Positions 23,948-31,367 of a stretch of DNA of 37,584 nucleotides are shown piece after piece (position 1 is the stretch's first letter; each line of letters starts with the position of its first letter). The stretch is from NCBI RefSeq assembly GCF_019024285.1, contig NZ_WMKZ01000037.1:1-37584 (forward strand). Direction: 5' to 3'. The DNA is from Alkalihalobacterium elongatum. GTDB taxonomy: Bacteria; Bacillota; Bacilli; Bacillales; Bacillaceae_F. Below the pieces are notes generated by a model that was not told the DNA's origin, searched no databases, and saw only the letters and a list, made by a program, of their open reading frames with translations. The position numbers were made by a program, and so were the translations under genes.

Positions 23948-25054
23948 CTATTTAATAATTTGCAAGTCCTTTGGAAAAGCGGTTAAACATTCTGAATGAT
24001 TTGCTGTAACAAACACATCATCTTCAATACGAACTCCACCTATTTGAGGAACATAGATACCTGGTTCTATCGTATAGACCATTCCAGAAACTAATTTATC
24101 ATTGTTATTTTCACTCATTGAAGGAAATTCGTGTACTTCTATACCTAGCCCATGACCAATTCTATGTGTAAAATATTCACCATAACCTGCATTAACAATA
24201 TAGTCTCGAGCGATCTTATCTATATCTCCTATCCTTGTTCCAGGTTTACTAATTGATAAAGATAATGTCTGTGCTTGTAATACCGTATCGTAAATGTACC
24301 TTTGCTTTTCATTTACTGATTGATAAGCAACTGTTCTCGTGATATCTGAACAGTACCCCTCAAAAACAACACCTAAATCAAATAAAACAAAGTCTCCTGG
24401 TACGATTTCTTTCAAGCCAGGGTGTCCATGCGGTTCTGCTGATTTAGCTCCTGATAAAACCATCGTAGAAAATGACATTTCACGAATACCCTTTTTCTTT
24501 AATTCATATTCAATGGTTGCGATGATTTCCATTTCGTTTTTACCTTTACCAATTTCATTAATGCCAACTTCGACTCCAAAATCTGCTAATTTAGCTGCTT
24601 CACGTAAAATCGATATTTCTTTTTCATCTTTGATCATTCGAAGAGTTCGGAGTTTGTCATCAGCAGAGACAAACTTGGCTGTGGGAAACAATGAGAGTAA
24701 CTGTTCACTACGGCTAAAGGACAAAACTTCTTTTTCAATTGCAATCGTTTCTACTTCTGTAACTCTTTCTTTAATCGCTTTTTGGAAAAGCCCCCATACA
24801 TCATCAGAGTCATTATATCCAACGATTTCTCCTTCCCAGCCTGATGCTTTTGCTGACGCTTTCTCCATGTTTGGACAAATGAGGAATGGCTCCTTTTCAG
24901 GAAAGATAACTAATCCTAATAACCGTTCATGCGGTTCACTTCTAAAGTTAGACAGATAAAAGACATTATACTTCGATTGGATAAATGCATATGTATAATC
25001 ATTTTCCTTCACCCAGTTTGTAAGATTATGTAATCGCTTATTCAGTATCCTCAC
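23948..25054 (-). CDS. M24 family Xaa-Pro aminopeptidase/dipeptidase (PepQ/YqhT type)
   Basis: A 368-residue cytosolic metallopeptidase. It has a creatinase-like N-terminal domain (1-130) and a pita-bread catalytic domain with all metal ligands: the two Asp of FDLGVVFEGYCSDITRT, the His of RIGHGLGIEVHE, and the Glu of YTIEPGIYVP and GVRIEDDV. It cleaves Xaa-Pro bonds of peptides using two divalent metals. The frame opens at GTG 25054, but AAGAAGG is only one base away. A start slightly downstream (for example CTG at 25043-25045) is possible, so the N-terminus is uncertain. It may recycle peptides imported by the app system. That link is inference. Confidence 0.88.
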   Translation of the reverse strand: MRILNKRLHNLTNWVKENDYTYAFIQSKYNVFYLSNFRSEPHERLLGLVIFPEKEPFLICPNMEKASAKASGWEGEIVGYNDSDDVWGLFQKAIKERVTEVETIAIEKEVLSFSRSEQLLSLFPTAKFVSADDKLRTLRMIKDEKEISILREAAKLADFGVEVGINEIGKGKNEMEIIATIEYELKKKGIREMSFSTMVLSGAKSAEPHGHPGLKEIVPGDFVLFDLGVVFEGYCSDITRTVAYQSVNEKQRYIYDTVLQAQTLSLSISKPGTRIGDIDKIARDYIVNAGYGEYFTHRIGHGLGIEVHEFPSMSENNNDKLVSGMVYTIEPGIYVPQIGGVRIEDDVFVTANHSECLTAFPKDLQIIK

Positions 25055-25134
25055 ACCTTCTTATTAATTTTATGTACTTACAACTCGTTTAGTAAGAGCT
25101 TTAACTAAAGCGGGAATGAATTACAAACATACAT

Positions 25135-25163
25135 TTGCTTTTACTTCCCATTCATAGTATAAT
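25135..25163 (+). promoter_or_regulatory. Sigma-A promoter of a candidate ncRNA
   Basis: TTGCTT (25135-25140), 17-bp spacer, TATAAT (25158-25163) on the plus strand. No plus-strand gene follows, only the structured region ending in the terminator at 25411. Confidence 0.65.
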
Positions 25164-25169
25164 TGTAAA

Positions 25170-25445
25170 GTTACTTATTAAAAACTTAAAGTTTTGATTT
25201 TATTCTTCATCAACTGAACATTTAGAGACATTAATATAAAGAAAAAAATCGTTCTGGCGTCTTTTAGGAAACTTCGTAAGCCTTATTTAGATGGCACGGC
25301 CTCGGAGCCGTAATGATGAAAGAGAGGTAGGGCTTTCATTATTTAGGGATTTCAAAGACAACACAGAGATATGATCGCGGCAAATTTTAAGTACCAATAA
25401 GATATATATGAAGAAGGCGAGCTGACGTGCCCGCCTTCTTCTTTT
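25170..25445 (+). ncRNA. Candidate structured non-coding RNA, about 275 nt
   Basis: A plus-strand promoter at 25135-25163 and a Rho-independent terminator at 25411-25442 bracket about 275 nt with no convincing reading frame. The 3' half is richer in G+C than the AT-rich surroundings and folds locally: ACGGC/GCCGT around CTCGGA (25294-25309), and AATGATGAAAG with CTTTCATTATT around a 10-nt loop. Both neighbouring genes are on the minus strand, so this is not the leader of a plus-strand gene. I compared it by memory with tmRNA, RNase P, 6S, SRP RNA and common riboswitches and recognise none. Confidence 0.5.
25411..25442 (+). terminator. Terminator of the candidate ncRNA
   Basis: GAAGAAGGCG and CGCCTTCTTC, perfect 10-bp arms with a 12-nt loop. 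The plus-strand tail is T-rich (TTTTACTATTTTC), while the minus-strand tail is not. It may also help end the minus-strand panE-like transcript. Confidence 0.8.
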
Positions 25446-25477
25446 ACTATTTTCTCCCTAATCGCAACCCTACTTTA

Positions 25478-26431
25478 CTAGTCGCGTCGACGAATAATTG
25501 ACTTTCGATCATTTTTATTTAAATTAATTTCGTATATTTTTAGATGTTGATAGATCACTCGAAGTAATGGCACCTTTAAGTTAAATCGATCAGCTAAAGT
25601 AATTAAATATCCTTGGAGGTGATCAGCTTCTATTGAAATTCCTTTTTCAATATCTCTAAGCATAGAGGCTTTCATATTATAATGTTGCGCTTTCATTGTA
25701 GCCATTTGTTTTTCAACAATACCATCAGCTATAGGGGCATTAGCCGCTTTCATAATAGAAGCCACTTCCTCAAATAATTGAAGCATTAGTTTTTCTCCAT
25801 TTTTAACTTCGAAAATCGGACCGACGGATGAGCGCATTAGCGTCGTAATACCCGACAAAGTAGTAATAAATAGATATTTATGCCACATATCCTGAAGAAT
25901 GTTGTTACTTAATTTAAATGAAGCGCCCGTTTCACTAAAACATTTTTGAATTTTTTCAATTCGTTCACTTTTTTCTCCATCAATTTCACCAAATGATAAT
26001 TGATGACTCTTACTGGTCTGAACAACATGTCCTACTTCATTTAAAGTAGTTTCTATAAAGCAAAAACCCCCTACTATCTTGTCTTTCCCAAACACTTCTT
26101 GTAAACGATAGATATGGCTAATGCCGTTTAACAGTGGAATAATCGTTGTTTCAGAGCCTACATAAGGCTCCACCGCTTGAATAGCACCTTCTAAATGCTG
26201 AGCCTTTGTTGCAAAAATGATTACATCAAATGGCGTAACTTGTTCCCCTGATACTACTGTTTTAGGTTCAAGTTGAATGTCTCCATGAATACTTTTAATA
26301 AATAGCCCTTTTTCCTTGATTTGCTGTTGACGTCTTTGTCTAACTAAAAAGGTAACATCGACTCCACTTTCAATAAGACGTCCCCCAAAATAACCACCTA
26401 CTGCACCAGCGCCTAACACAAGAACTTTCAA
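25478..26431 (-). CDS. panE: Ketopantoate reductase family protein (2-dehydropantoate 2-reductase)
   Basis: A 317-residue NADP-dependent reductase. It has an N-terminal Rossmann motif LGAGAVGGYFGGRL, FATKAQHLEGAIQAV, PLLNGISH, and the C-terminal helical domain starting DMWHKYLFITTLSGITTLMR, whose Lys is the catalytic residue of the family. PanE reduces ketopantoate to pantoate for pantothenate and CoA synthesis. Bacillus carries several paralogues (such as YkpB), so the exact substrate is uncertain. TTG start with GGGGGAAG 7-8 nt upstream. Confidence 0.85.
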   Translation of the reverse strand: MKVLVLGAGAVGGYFGGRLIESGVDVTFLVRQRRQQQIKEKGLFIKSIHGDIQLEPKTVVSGEQVTPFDVIIFATKAQHLEGAIQAVEPYVGSETTIIPLLNGISHIYRLQEVFGKDKIVGGFCFIETTLNEVGHVVQTSKSHQLSFGEIDGEKSERIEKIQKCFSETGASFKLSNNILQDMWHKYLFITTLSGITTLMRSSVGPIFEVKNGEKLMLQLFEEVASIMKAANAPIADGIVEKQMATMKAQHYNMKASMLRDIEKGISIEADHLQGYLITLADRFNLKVPLLRVIYQHLKIYEINLNKNDRKSIIRRRD

Positions 26432-26681
26432 TTGTCTTCCCCCTTACTGATAAAAAAATTTTAATAACATGCTTAAACAAAAAAATAATCATATAAAAGG
26501 TTAGTATGTACTCTTTCTACTAAGAGTTACCAAATTATACTCATCAACAAGCTTAAACAAAGCCTTCATAAAGAATATCTATAATTATCATACCTTAAAA
26601 AAAGCCTAATTCCTGTAAAATTTTCAAAAACATCATACTTTTTCGTTACTGCAGTAAGATTAACTGAAGAAACATAAAAAA
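26432..26681. other. AT-rich intergenic stretch
   Basis: About 340 bp separate the panE-like and His-rich genes, ending in the terminator at 26682. No ribosome-site-led frame is seen. The part near 26440-26600 should contain the panE promoter. Confidence 0.5.
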
Positions 26682-26703
26682 GAAGACGCTATCAACGTCT
26701 CCC
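26682..26703 (-). terminator. Terminator of the His-rich gene
   Basis: AGACG/CGTCT stem with a 7-nt loop and a T-rich minus-strand tail (TCTTTTTTATG), 70 bp after the stop. Confidence 0.75.
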
Positions 26704-26773
26704 CTCATACCTTTATTTAACAAAATTTCAGTAGATTTTTTTAGACATCGTTAAAAACAAACCCAATTTAAAC

Positions 26774-27112
26774 TTATTGTACAGAGACAAGTTCGACTGG
26801 TCCATGATCATCACAATGGTCTCCATGGACATGATGAAGTCGACCGTTCACTAAGTAATCAAAATGATCACCATGAGGTACTAGCTCATGTCCGCAGTCT
26901 TCTTCATGATTACATCCACATGAAATAGGCTTACATTCTGAAGGATTTTCCTCTGTTACAGGAATAGCACATTCTACCCACTTCCCAGATTGTTCATGAT
27001 GTAGATGACCATTGTGGACATAGTCAATGTGATCATCATGTCTTATTTTCGTATGACCACATGCAATACTATGCTGATGATTATGGTCTTCGTGGTTATG
27101 ATGCTTAGTCAA
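26774..27112 (-). CDS. His/Cys-rich metal-binding protein with two tandem motifs
   Basis: A 112-residue soluble protein with about one residue in five His. Two copies of the motif CGH-x4-H-x-DH-x-DY-x3-G-x-LHH occur at residues 18-39 and 73-94. The second copy is extended by VHGDHCDDHG. Between them is a Cys stretch CKPISCGC. The frame opens at GTG 27121 inside the AAGGGGTG ribosome site, and the TTG 8 nt on gives MTKHHNHEDHNH. The composition indicates binding of zinc, nickel or copper as a store, buffer or chaperone. No Zur box is visible upstream. I know similar motifs in hypothetical proteins but no established function. Confidence 0.75.
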   Translation of the reverse strand: MTKHHNHEDHNHQHSIACGHTKIRHDDHIDYVHNGHLHHEQSGKWVECAIPVTEENPSECKPISCGCNHEEDCGHELVPHGDHFDYLVNGRLHHVHGDHCDDHGPVELVSVQ

Positions 27113-27232
27113 TGAAATCACCCCTTTTAAGTTTATTTTTTATAAGTAGAGAGATATATATTCATCTTTATTTTTTTGTTTGTGTATATTAATTAAAACT
27201 AAGTGCATGATATATTTGAGGTCATTAAAAAT

Positions 27233-27316
27233 GGATTTGTAGCTCAATGGTAGAGCAGCCAGTCATTCCTCTGGGGATAACTGAGCGTTTAGTGGGTTCG
27301 ATTCCCACCAAATCCT
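27233..27316 (+). tRNA. tRNA-like RNA without a normal anticodon loop (tRNA-Other type)
   Basis: Acceptor stem GGATTTG/CAAATCC (7 bp), TA, D-arm GCTC-AATGGTA-GAGC, and T-arm GTGGG-TTCGATT-CCCAC are all perfect tRNA elements. The anticodon region is abnormal: CAGT/ACTG encloses ATTCC-TCTG-GGGAT, a 10-bp stem with one mismatch and a 4-nt loop, in place of a 5-bp stem and 7-nt loop. An alternative CCAG/CTGG fold leaves an 8-nt loop and a long variable arm. CCA is not encoded. It resembles the tRNA-like 'tRNA-Other' RNA described in Bacillus cereus, from memory. Decoding in translation is unlikely. Confidence 0.75.
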
Positions 27317-27428
27317 CCTCTTTATTATTTTATGAGATGTGTAAGCCCATCTTGTTAATTTACGTTAATTTTGTCCTTTTGTGTGAATGGTAGTTTCATA
27401 TACCTTTCATTAACTAAAAGGTTGAAAT

Positions 27429-27478
27429 TGGAATGAAATAAGCAAGAAAAGCTACTTTTTCTTGAGAATTTCATTCCA
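27429..27478. repeat. Long two-part hairpin downstream of the tRNA-like gene
   Basis: TGGAATGAAAT (27429-27439) pairs perfectly with 27468-27478. Inside, CAAGAAAA (27443-27450) pairs with TTTTCTTG (27457-27464) around a 6-nt loop. There is no strong T-tail on either strand. It could be an RNA processing or regulatory element, or the 3' end of the csgA unit. Confidence 0.7.
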
Positions 27479-27525
27479 CTTCTTTCTATAATGAGTCTAA
27501 AACCACACCCAAACTTTAACAGTGT

Positions 27526-27684
27526 TTAGTAACTAGAATTATCTTTTTCTGAACTTTTTTCAGCGTTTGCTTCTATATTTGCCCCCTCTGGAACAAAACC
27601 AAACCCAGTTGAACTTAATTCCATCTTTTCAGTCTGTTTCTTTTGTTTATAGCTCATTTCTTTATTGATATTTTCTTTATCCAT
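27526..27684 (-). CDS. 52-residue small protein downstream of csgA
   Basis: It begins MDKENINKEMSYKQKKQTEK and contains SSTGFGFVPEGANI, with a Ser/Glu/Lys-rich tail ending NSSY. It is hydrophilic, without Cys or membrane segment. AAAGGAG lies 6-7 nt before the ATG. It lies 30 bp behind the csgA-like gene, so it is probably part of the same spore-specific unit. In B. subtilis csgA is followed by the small gene ybxH, and position (not clear similarity) makes this a possible counterpart. Function unknown. Confidence 0.65.
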   Translation of the reverse strand: MDKENINKEMSYKQKKQTEKMELSSTGFGFVPEGANIEANAEKSSEKDNSSY

Positions 27685-27714
27685 TATATTCTCCTTTGTG
27701 ATACTTCAATTTCT

Positions 27715-27972
27715 CTAAAATAACTGCTCAAATACTTCGTTTAATTGTTTCGTCCTTTCTTCGTCCTGTTCTTCTTGAGCATGCTTTATTTCTTGTTTTA
27801 GAATTATATCTAGTACTTTCATTTCTTCTTCAGCTAACCCATCTACAAATTCCTCTTCACTTGAAAAGTCGTTTTGTTCTAAACGATCGTAAACCCCTTG
27901 ACAAATAGGATGACCTTCTATGTAATTCGATAAGGCTTCTCGTAAATAACCTAGTGACTTATCCAAATTCAA
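27715..27972 (-). CDS. csgA: Sigma-G-dependent spore protein CsgA
   Basis: An 85-residue acidic helical protein. It aligns with B. subtilis CsgA (about 82 aa), recalled here as starting with a Met-Asp-Val-Thr-Leu-Gly-Tyr-Leu-Arg-Glu pattern: shared LGYLREALSNY, EEEFVDGLAEEEMKVLD, ILKQEIKHAQEEQD, and RTKQLNEVFEQL. CsgA is a small acid-soluble protein made in the forespore under sigma-G. TTG start with GGAGG 7 nt upstream. It is followed by the 52-residue small gene. The role is transferred from B. subtilis. Its molecular function in the spore is not established. Confidence 0.85.
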   Translation of the reverse strand: MNLDKSLGYLREALSNYIEGHPICQGVYDRLEQNDFSSEEEFVDGLAEEEMKVLDIILKQEIKHAQEEQDEERTKQLNEVFEQLF

Positions 27973-28055
27973 TCACCTTCCTCCTTAAAATTACGTACTT
28001 ACTAAAATAGAGTGTGTTAAAGGTAGTAAATTATACATCAAAAAAATAAGAAAAA

Positions 28056-28075
28056 GACGCCTATAAATAGGCGCC
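28056..28075 (-). terminator. Terminator of the thiolase gene
   Basis: CGCCTA/TAGGCG stem with a 4-nt loop, followed on the minus strand by TCTTTTTCTTATTTTTTT. Confidence 0.9.
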
Positions 28076-28083
28076 TTTGACAC

Positions 28084-29271
28084 TTACACATTCTCATTTT
28101 CAATAATTAACGCAATCCCTTGGCCACCACCGATACAAAGACTTGCAATACCATATCTAAGGCCATTTCTTCTTAATTCATTAGCAAGTGATAGTACGAT
28201 ACGAGAGCCACTTGCTCCTACAGGATGCCCAAGAGCTATCGCTCCCCCATGTACGTTTGTTTTATTTCGGTCTAATCCTAATTCTTTTTCAACCGCTAAA
28301 TATTGAGCTGCAAACGCTTCGTTAATTTCAATGCGATCAATTTGATCGAGAGTTAATTGCGCGCGTTGTAATGCCTGTTGGATCGCTGGTACCGGTCCAA
28401 TCCCCATAATACTAGGGTCTACTCCTGTTATTCCCCAGGAAACTATCTTAGCTAAAGGGTTTTGGGCACGATCTTTCACCGCAGCTTCACTTGCCAAAAC
28501 TAATGAAGCAGCTCCGTCATTAATCCCACTAGCATTACCCGCTGTTACAGTACCATCTTTTTTGAACGATGGTCTCAATGATGCAAGTTTTTCAAGGGTC
28601 ATATCTTTTTTTACATGTTCATCTTCAACAATTTGTTTACTGCCACCTCTTGCAGGTATTTCAACAGCTGTTATCTCTTCAGCAAAAATACCAGATTGAA
28701 TTGCTTCAGTTGCTCTTTGTTGGCTTAATAACGCAAATTCATCTTGTTCTTCCCTAGAAATCTCGTATTTTTCTGCTAGATTTTCAGCCGTTATTCCCAT
28801 GCCAATACCAGTATATTGATCAGTAAGTGTATTCATTAACATATCTTCAAATTGAAAACTACCATATTTCACTCCAGAAAAACGACTGTTAAAGTTAGAG
28901 TGAGGAGACATCGTCATATTTTCAGCGCCACCGACTAAGGCTAAATTAGACTCACCTAAACGAATACCTTGAGCAGCTGAAACAATCGCTTGCATACCTG
29001 AACCACACAGTCGATTTACTGTTAGTGCAGGTGTTTCTATAGGAACATTCGCCTTTAATGCGATATGTCGTGCTAGATAAGCAGCATTAGTAGAACTGTG
29101 AATTACATTACCATAAACAACTTGATCAATGTCCTTACCATCTAATTCGGCTCGGTTTAACGCTTCTACCGCTGTTGCCGTTCCAAGTTCAGTAGCATTA
29201 ACAGATTGAAAGGAGCCCCCAAAAGCTGTAAAGGCTGTTCGTGCTCCACTTAAAATATAAATATTACTCAT
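28084..29271 (-). CDS. Thiolase (acetyl-CoA C-acyltransferase)
   Basis: A 395-residue thiolase. The acyl-enzyme Cys is C89 in NRLCGSGMQA. GGAENMTMSP, NASGINDGAAS, NEAFAAQYLA, the His of GGAIALGHPVGASG, and the second Cys of SLCIGGGQG complete the active site. It cleaves 3-ketoacyl-CoA with CoA, or condenses two acetyl-CoA. It is the last gene of the minus-strand acyl-CoA block (dehydrogenase, ligase, TRAP transporter), which favours the degradative direction. Ribosome site GGAGG precedes ATG. No hydratase or hydroxyacyl-CoA dehydrogenase is in the window, so the rest of beta-oxidation must lie elsewhere. Confidence 0.92.
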   Translation of the reverse strand: MSNIYILSGARTAFTAFGGSFQSVNATELGTATAVEALNRAELDGKDIDQVVYGNVIHSSTNAAYLARHIALKANVPIETPALTVNRLCGSGMQAIVSAAQGIRLGESNLALVGGAENMTMSPHSNFNSRFSGVKYGSFQFEDMLMNTLTDQYTGIGMGITAENLAEKYEISREEQDEFALLSQQRATEAIQSGIFAEEITAVEIPARGGSKQIVEDEHVKKDMTLEKLASLRPSFKKDGTVTAGNASGINDGAASLVLASEAAVKDRAQNPLAKIVSWGITGVDPSIMGIGPVPAIQQALQRAQLTLDQIDRIEINEAFAAQYLAVEKELGLDRNKTNVHGGAIALGHPVGASGSRIVLSLANELRRNGLRYGIASLCIGGGQGIALIIENENV

Positions 29272-29425
29272 TTGATTTCCTCCAAACCATGTTATATATC
29301 TTTTTTTTTAACCTATAATTACTTCTATCATAACCAGTAAAATTCCTATTAAAGTTTCAAAATAATTCAGATAAAAAAATGGTAGTTCGACCAATTCGTG
29401 TTTTCTTACGTTGAATTATTTCTAA

Positions 29426-29926
29426 TTACTTCTTTATTAGAGGCTTAATTGCTGAAAGAATAACTTCAATTACTATTAAAGCAAAGCCAATAGGTATTAA
29501 AAAGTAGACTGGATAAACGGGTGTTAATTTTCCACCGACAGCAACGGCCATTTGATCACCGACACCAGCCATCGCAAATTTCCACCCATAGACTGTTAAT
29601 AACGTAAAAATGACGATCTCAATGATGATAATAATCCACTTAGAAACCTTTTGGAAGCCTTGAGGTGCTTTTTCAACTAATTCACCTAATCTCGGTAATA
29701 CGCCTGAACTATACGTATAAGCTAGTGCAGGAAAAATCGCCAATGGCATCAAGAAAAATTGTACAATTTCATACGTTCCAGCAATTGGGGATGTAAAAAT
29801 ATTTCGCATAAATACATCCGCTACAATAAGAAACATCATGATAACTGCGGCAATCCCTCCTGTGTAAACCCCGATCAACTTTAATCTTTCATTAATATTC
29901 ACTATTTTATCAAAAACTCCGCTCAT
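29426..29926 (-). CDS. TRAP transporter small permease (DctQ type)
   Basis: A 166-residue membrane protein with four predicted helices (about residues 15-40, 48-70, 88-110 and 130-155). It includes the DctQ-family stretch IVADVFMRNIF and GTYEIVQFFLMPLAIFPALAY. TRAP small subunits pair with the large DctM subunit for Na+-driven uptake of organic acids. The frame opens at a GTG inside AGGTG. The ATG three codons on (29924-29926) gives a proper ribosome-site distance. It lies 34 bp after dctM. Confidence 0.88.
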   Translation of the reverse strand: MSGVFDKIVNINERLKLIGVYTGGIAAVIMMFLIVADVFMRNIFTSPIAGTYEIVQFFLMPLAIFPALAYTYSSGVLPRLGELVEKAPQGFQKVSKWIIIIIEIVIFTLLTVYGWKFAMAGVGDQMAVAVGGKLTPVYPVYFLIPIGFALIVIEVILSAIKPLIKK

Positions 29927-29960
29927 CTCTATCACCTACTTTCCAATTATAATAGCTCTA

Positions 29961-31271
29961 TTACCTCATTGTTTGCGGCAGCCATGTTGCTAATTGCGGG
30001 AAAGCAATTAGTAGTCCACCAACTACTACAGCGGCAACGACGGCAAATATTAATGATGTTCGGAAAAGTTTTTCTATTGGGATTTTGGTAACTCCTCCTA
30101 CCGCATATACACTAATTCCGACAGGCGGAGTAATGAGCCCTAACGTACAAATAACTGAAACTAAAATACCAAACCAAATAAGGTCAATATTCGCTGCTGT
30201 TAATATTGGCAACAAAACAGGTACCGTCATTAAGATAACTGCAACTCCTTCAATAAACATAAATAAGAAGAAGTAGATTAACATTATGATTACTAATAAT
30301 ATGACTGGGTAATCCATTAACGGTCCAAGCATCTCAATAATTTTCCTTGGAAGAAGTGACAATGAAATAAATCGGCCGAATAGAGACGCCCCTATAACTA
30401 TGATCATTGCCATTACCGTAACTTTAGTTGTTTCAATAAGCGAACTGGTAATGAAATTTTTATTCACTTTTCCTAGAACAACCGCTACGATTAAACTGAT
30501 AAATGCACCTACTGCACCAGCTTCAGTTGGCGTAAACTTCCCTGTGTAAATTCCACCAAAAATTGAAAGTATAATCAAGGCGCCTGCCATTAGAATGATA
30601 ATATAGCGACTGATTGGTGTTTCGTGTTCATCAACATCTGGTTCAGGCATCACCATTTTCCCTTGGTATACCTTAAGATAGACGATAGTAACTGCTGAAA
30701 ACACCACCATCATAAGAATTCCTGGAATAAAGGCGGCAACAAACAACTGCCCAATTGAAATTTGTACAGTTACTCCGTAAATAATTAATATTACACTCGG
30801 AGGTATAATTGCTGAAAGCGATCCTGAAGCAGCCGCTAAAGCACCAGCAAGTCCGTCTGGGTATCCTCTTCTTTTTAACTCTGGAACAGCAACTTGACCT
30901 AGTGATGCTGCCGTTGCTGTTCCAGAGCCAGAAACTGCACCTAGAATTCCTCCTAGAAATACCGTTAATACACCTAGTAAACTAGTTTTTCCTTTTGAAA
31001 GCTTAAATACGAGGTTATAAAAATCTTTGACAATTCCCGCTTGCATAATGAACTGCGCCATTAAAATGTAAAGAGGAATAGTCGTCAAAGCATAGCTGGC
31101 AGCACGATTGTACGGTTCGCTTTGTAAAAATCCATTGAGTAAGGGCATTCCTCCCAAAATATAAATACCTAGAATACCTGATGTTAATAGTAGAGAACTA
31201 ATGTATTGCCCTGTTAGTAACAAAAACAAAAACACGATAACAACGACAATAATTGCAATATTTTCGACCAT
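29961..31271 (-). CDS. TRAP transporter large permease (DctM type)
   Basis: A 436-residue protein with about 12 hydrophobic segments. DctM family motifs are GAVSGSGTATAASLGQVAVP (after the third helix), a GYPDGLAGALAAASGSL segment, IIPPSVILIIYG, TGKFTPTEAGAVGA, and GLITPPVGISVYAV near the C-terminus. It forms the Na+-coupled substrate channel. ATG with GAGGTGAAGG. It follows the binding protein gene after a 97-bp gap containing an 11-bp hairpin. Confidence 0.93.
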   Translation of the reverse strand: MVENIAIIVVVIVFLFLLLTGQYISSLLLTSGILGIYILGGMPLLNGFLQSEPYNRAASYALTTIPLYILMAQFIMQAGIVKDFYNLVFKLSKGKTSLLGVLTVFLGGILGAVSGSGTATAASLGQVAVPELKRRGYPDGLAGALAAASGSLSAIIPPSVILIIYGVTVQISIGQLFVAAFIPGILMMVVFSAVTIVYLKVYQGKMVMPEPDVDEHETPISRYIIILMAGALIILSIFGGIYTGKFTPTEAGAVGAFISLIVAVVLGKVNKNFITSSLIETTKVTVMAMIIVIGASLFGRFISLSLLPRKIIEMLGPLMDYPVILLVIIMLIYFFLFMFIEGVAVILMTVPVLLPILTAANIDLIWFGILVSVICTLGLITPPVGISVYAVGGVTKIPIEKLFRTSLIFAVVAAVVVGGLLIAFPQLATWLPQTMR

Positions 31272-31331
31272 TCCTTCACCTCACCATCTTATAAATACTG
31301 GAATTCATCCACTGACATTAAATTTTAACTA

Positions 31332-31359
31332 TAGGGAGCTGAAAAGCCAGCTCCCTATT
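31332..31359. terminator. Hairpin between dctP and dctM
   Basis: ATAGGGAGCTG and CAGCTCCCTAT (11-bp perfect arms, 6-nt loop) lie 9 bp after the binding-protein stop, without a clean T-run. It is probably a partial terminator or mRNA stabiliser that sets binding protein above permease levels. Confidence 0.75.
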
Positions 31360-31367
31360 ACTTTAGT

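Noticed and set aside
24339-24959. 206-codon plus-strand open frame
   Set aside because: It is antisense to the well-conserved M24 peptidase, has no ribosome site, and has a composition typical of a shadow frame.
25279-25380. 27-codon frame inside the candidate ncRNA (ATGGCACGGCCTCGG...)
   Set aside because: It has no ribosome site, an Arg-rich composition set by the GC-rich hairpin, and overlaps predicted RNA structure.
25170-25445. Known riboswitch, 6S, SRP, tmRNA or RNase P RNA
   Set aside because: None of the conserved sequence blocks I know for these families is present, and no plus-strand gene follows that a riboswitch could control.
26570-26600. Fur/PerR-like sequence upstream of the panE-like gene (TCTATAATTATCATA)
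   Set aside because: It matches only about 9 of 14 fixed positions in very AT-rich DNA.
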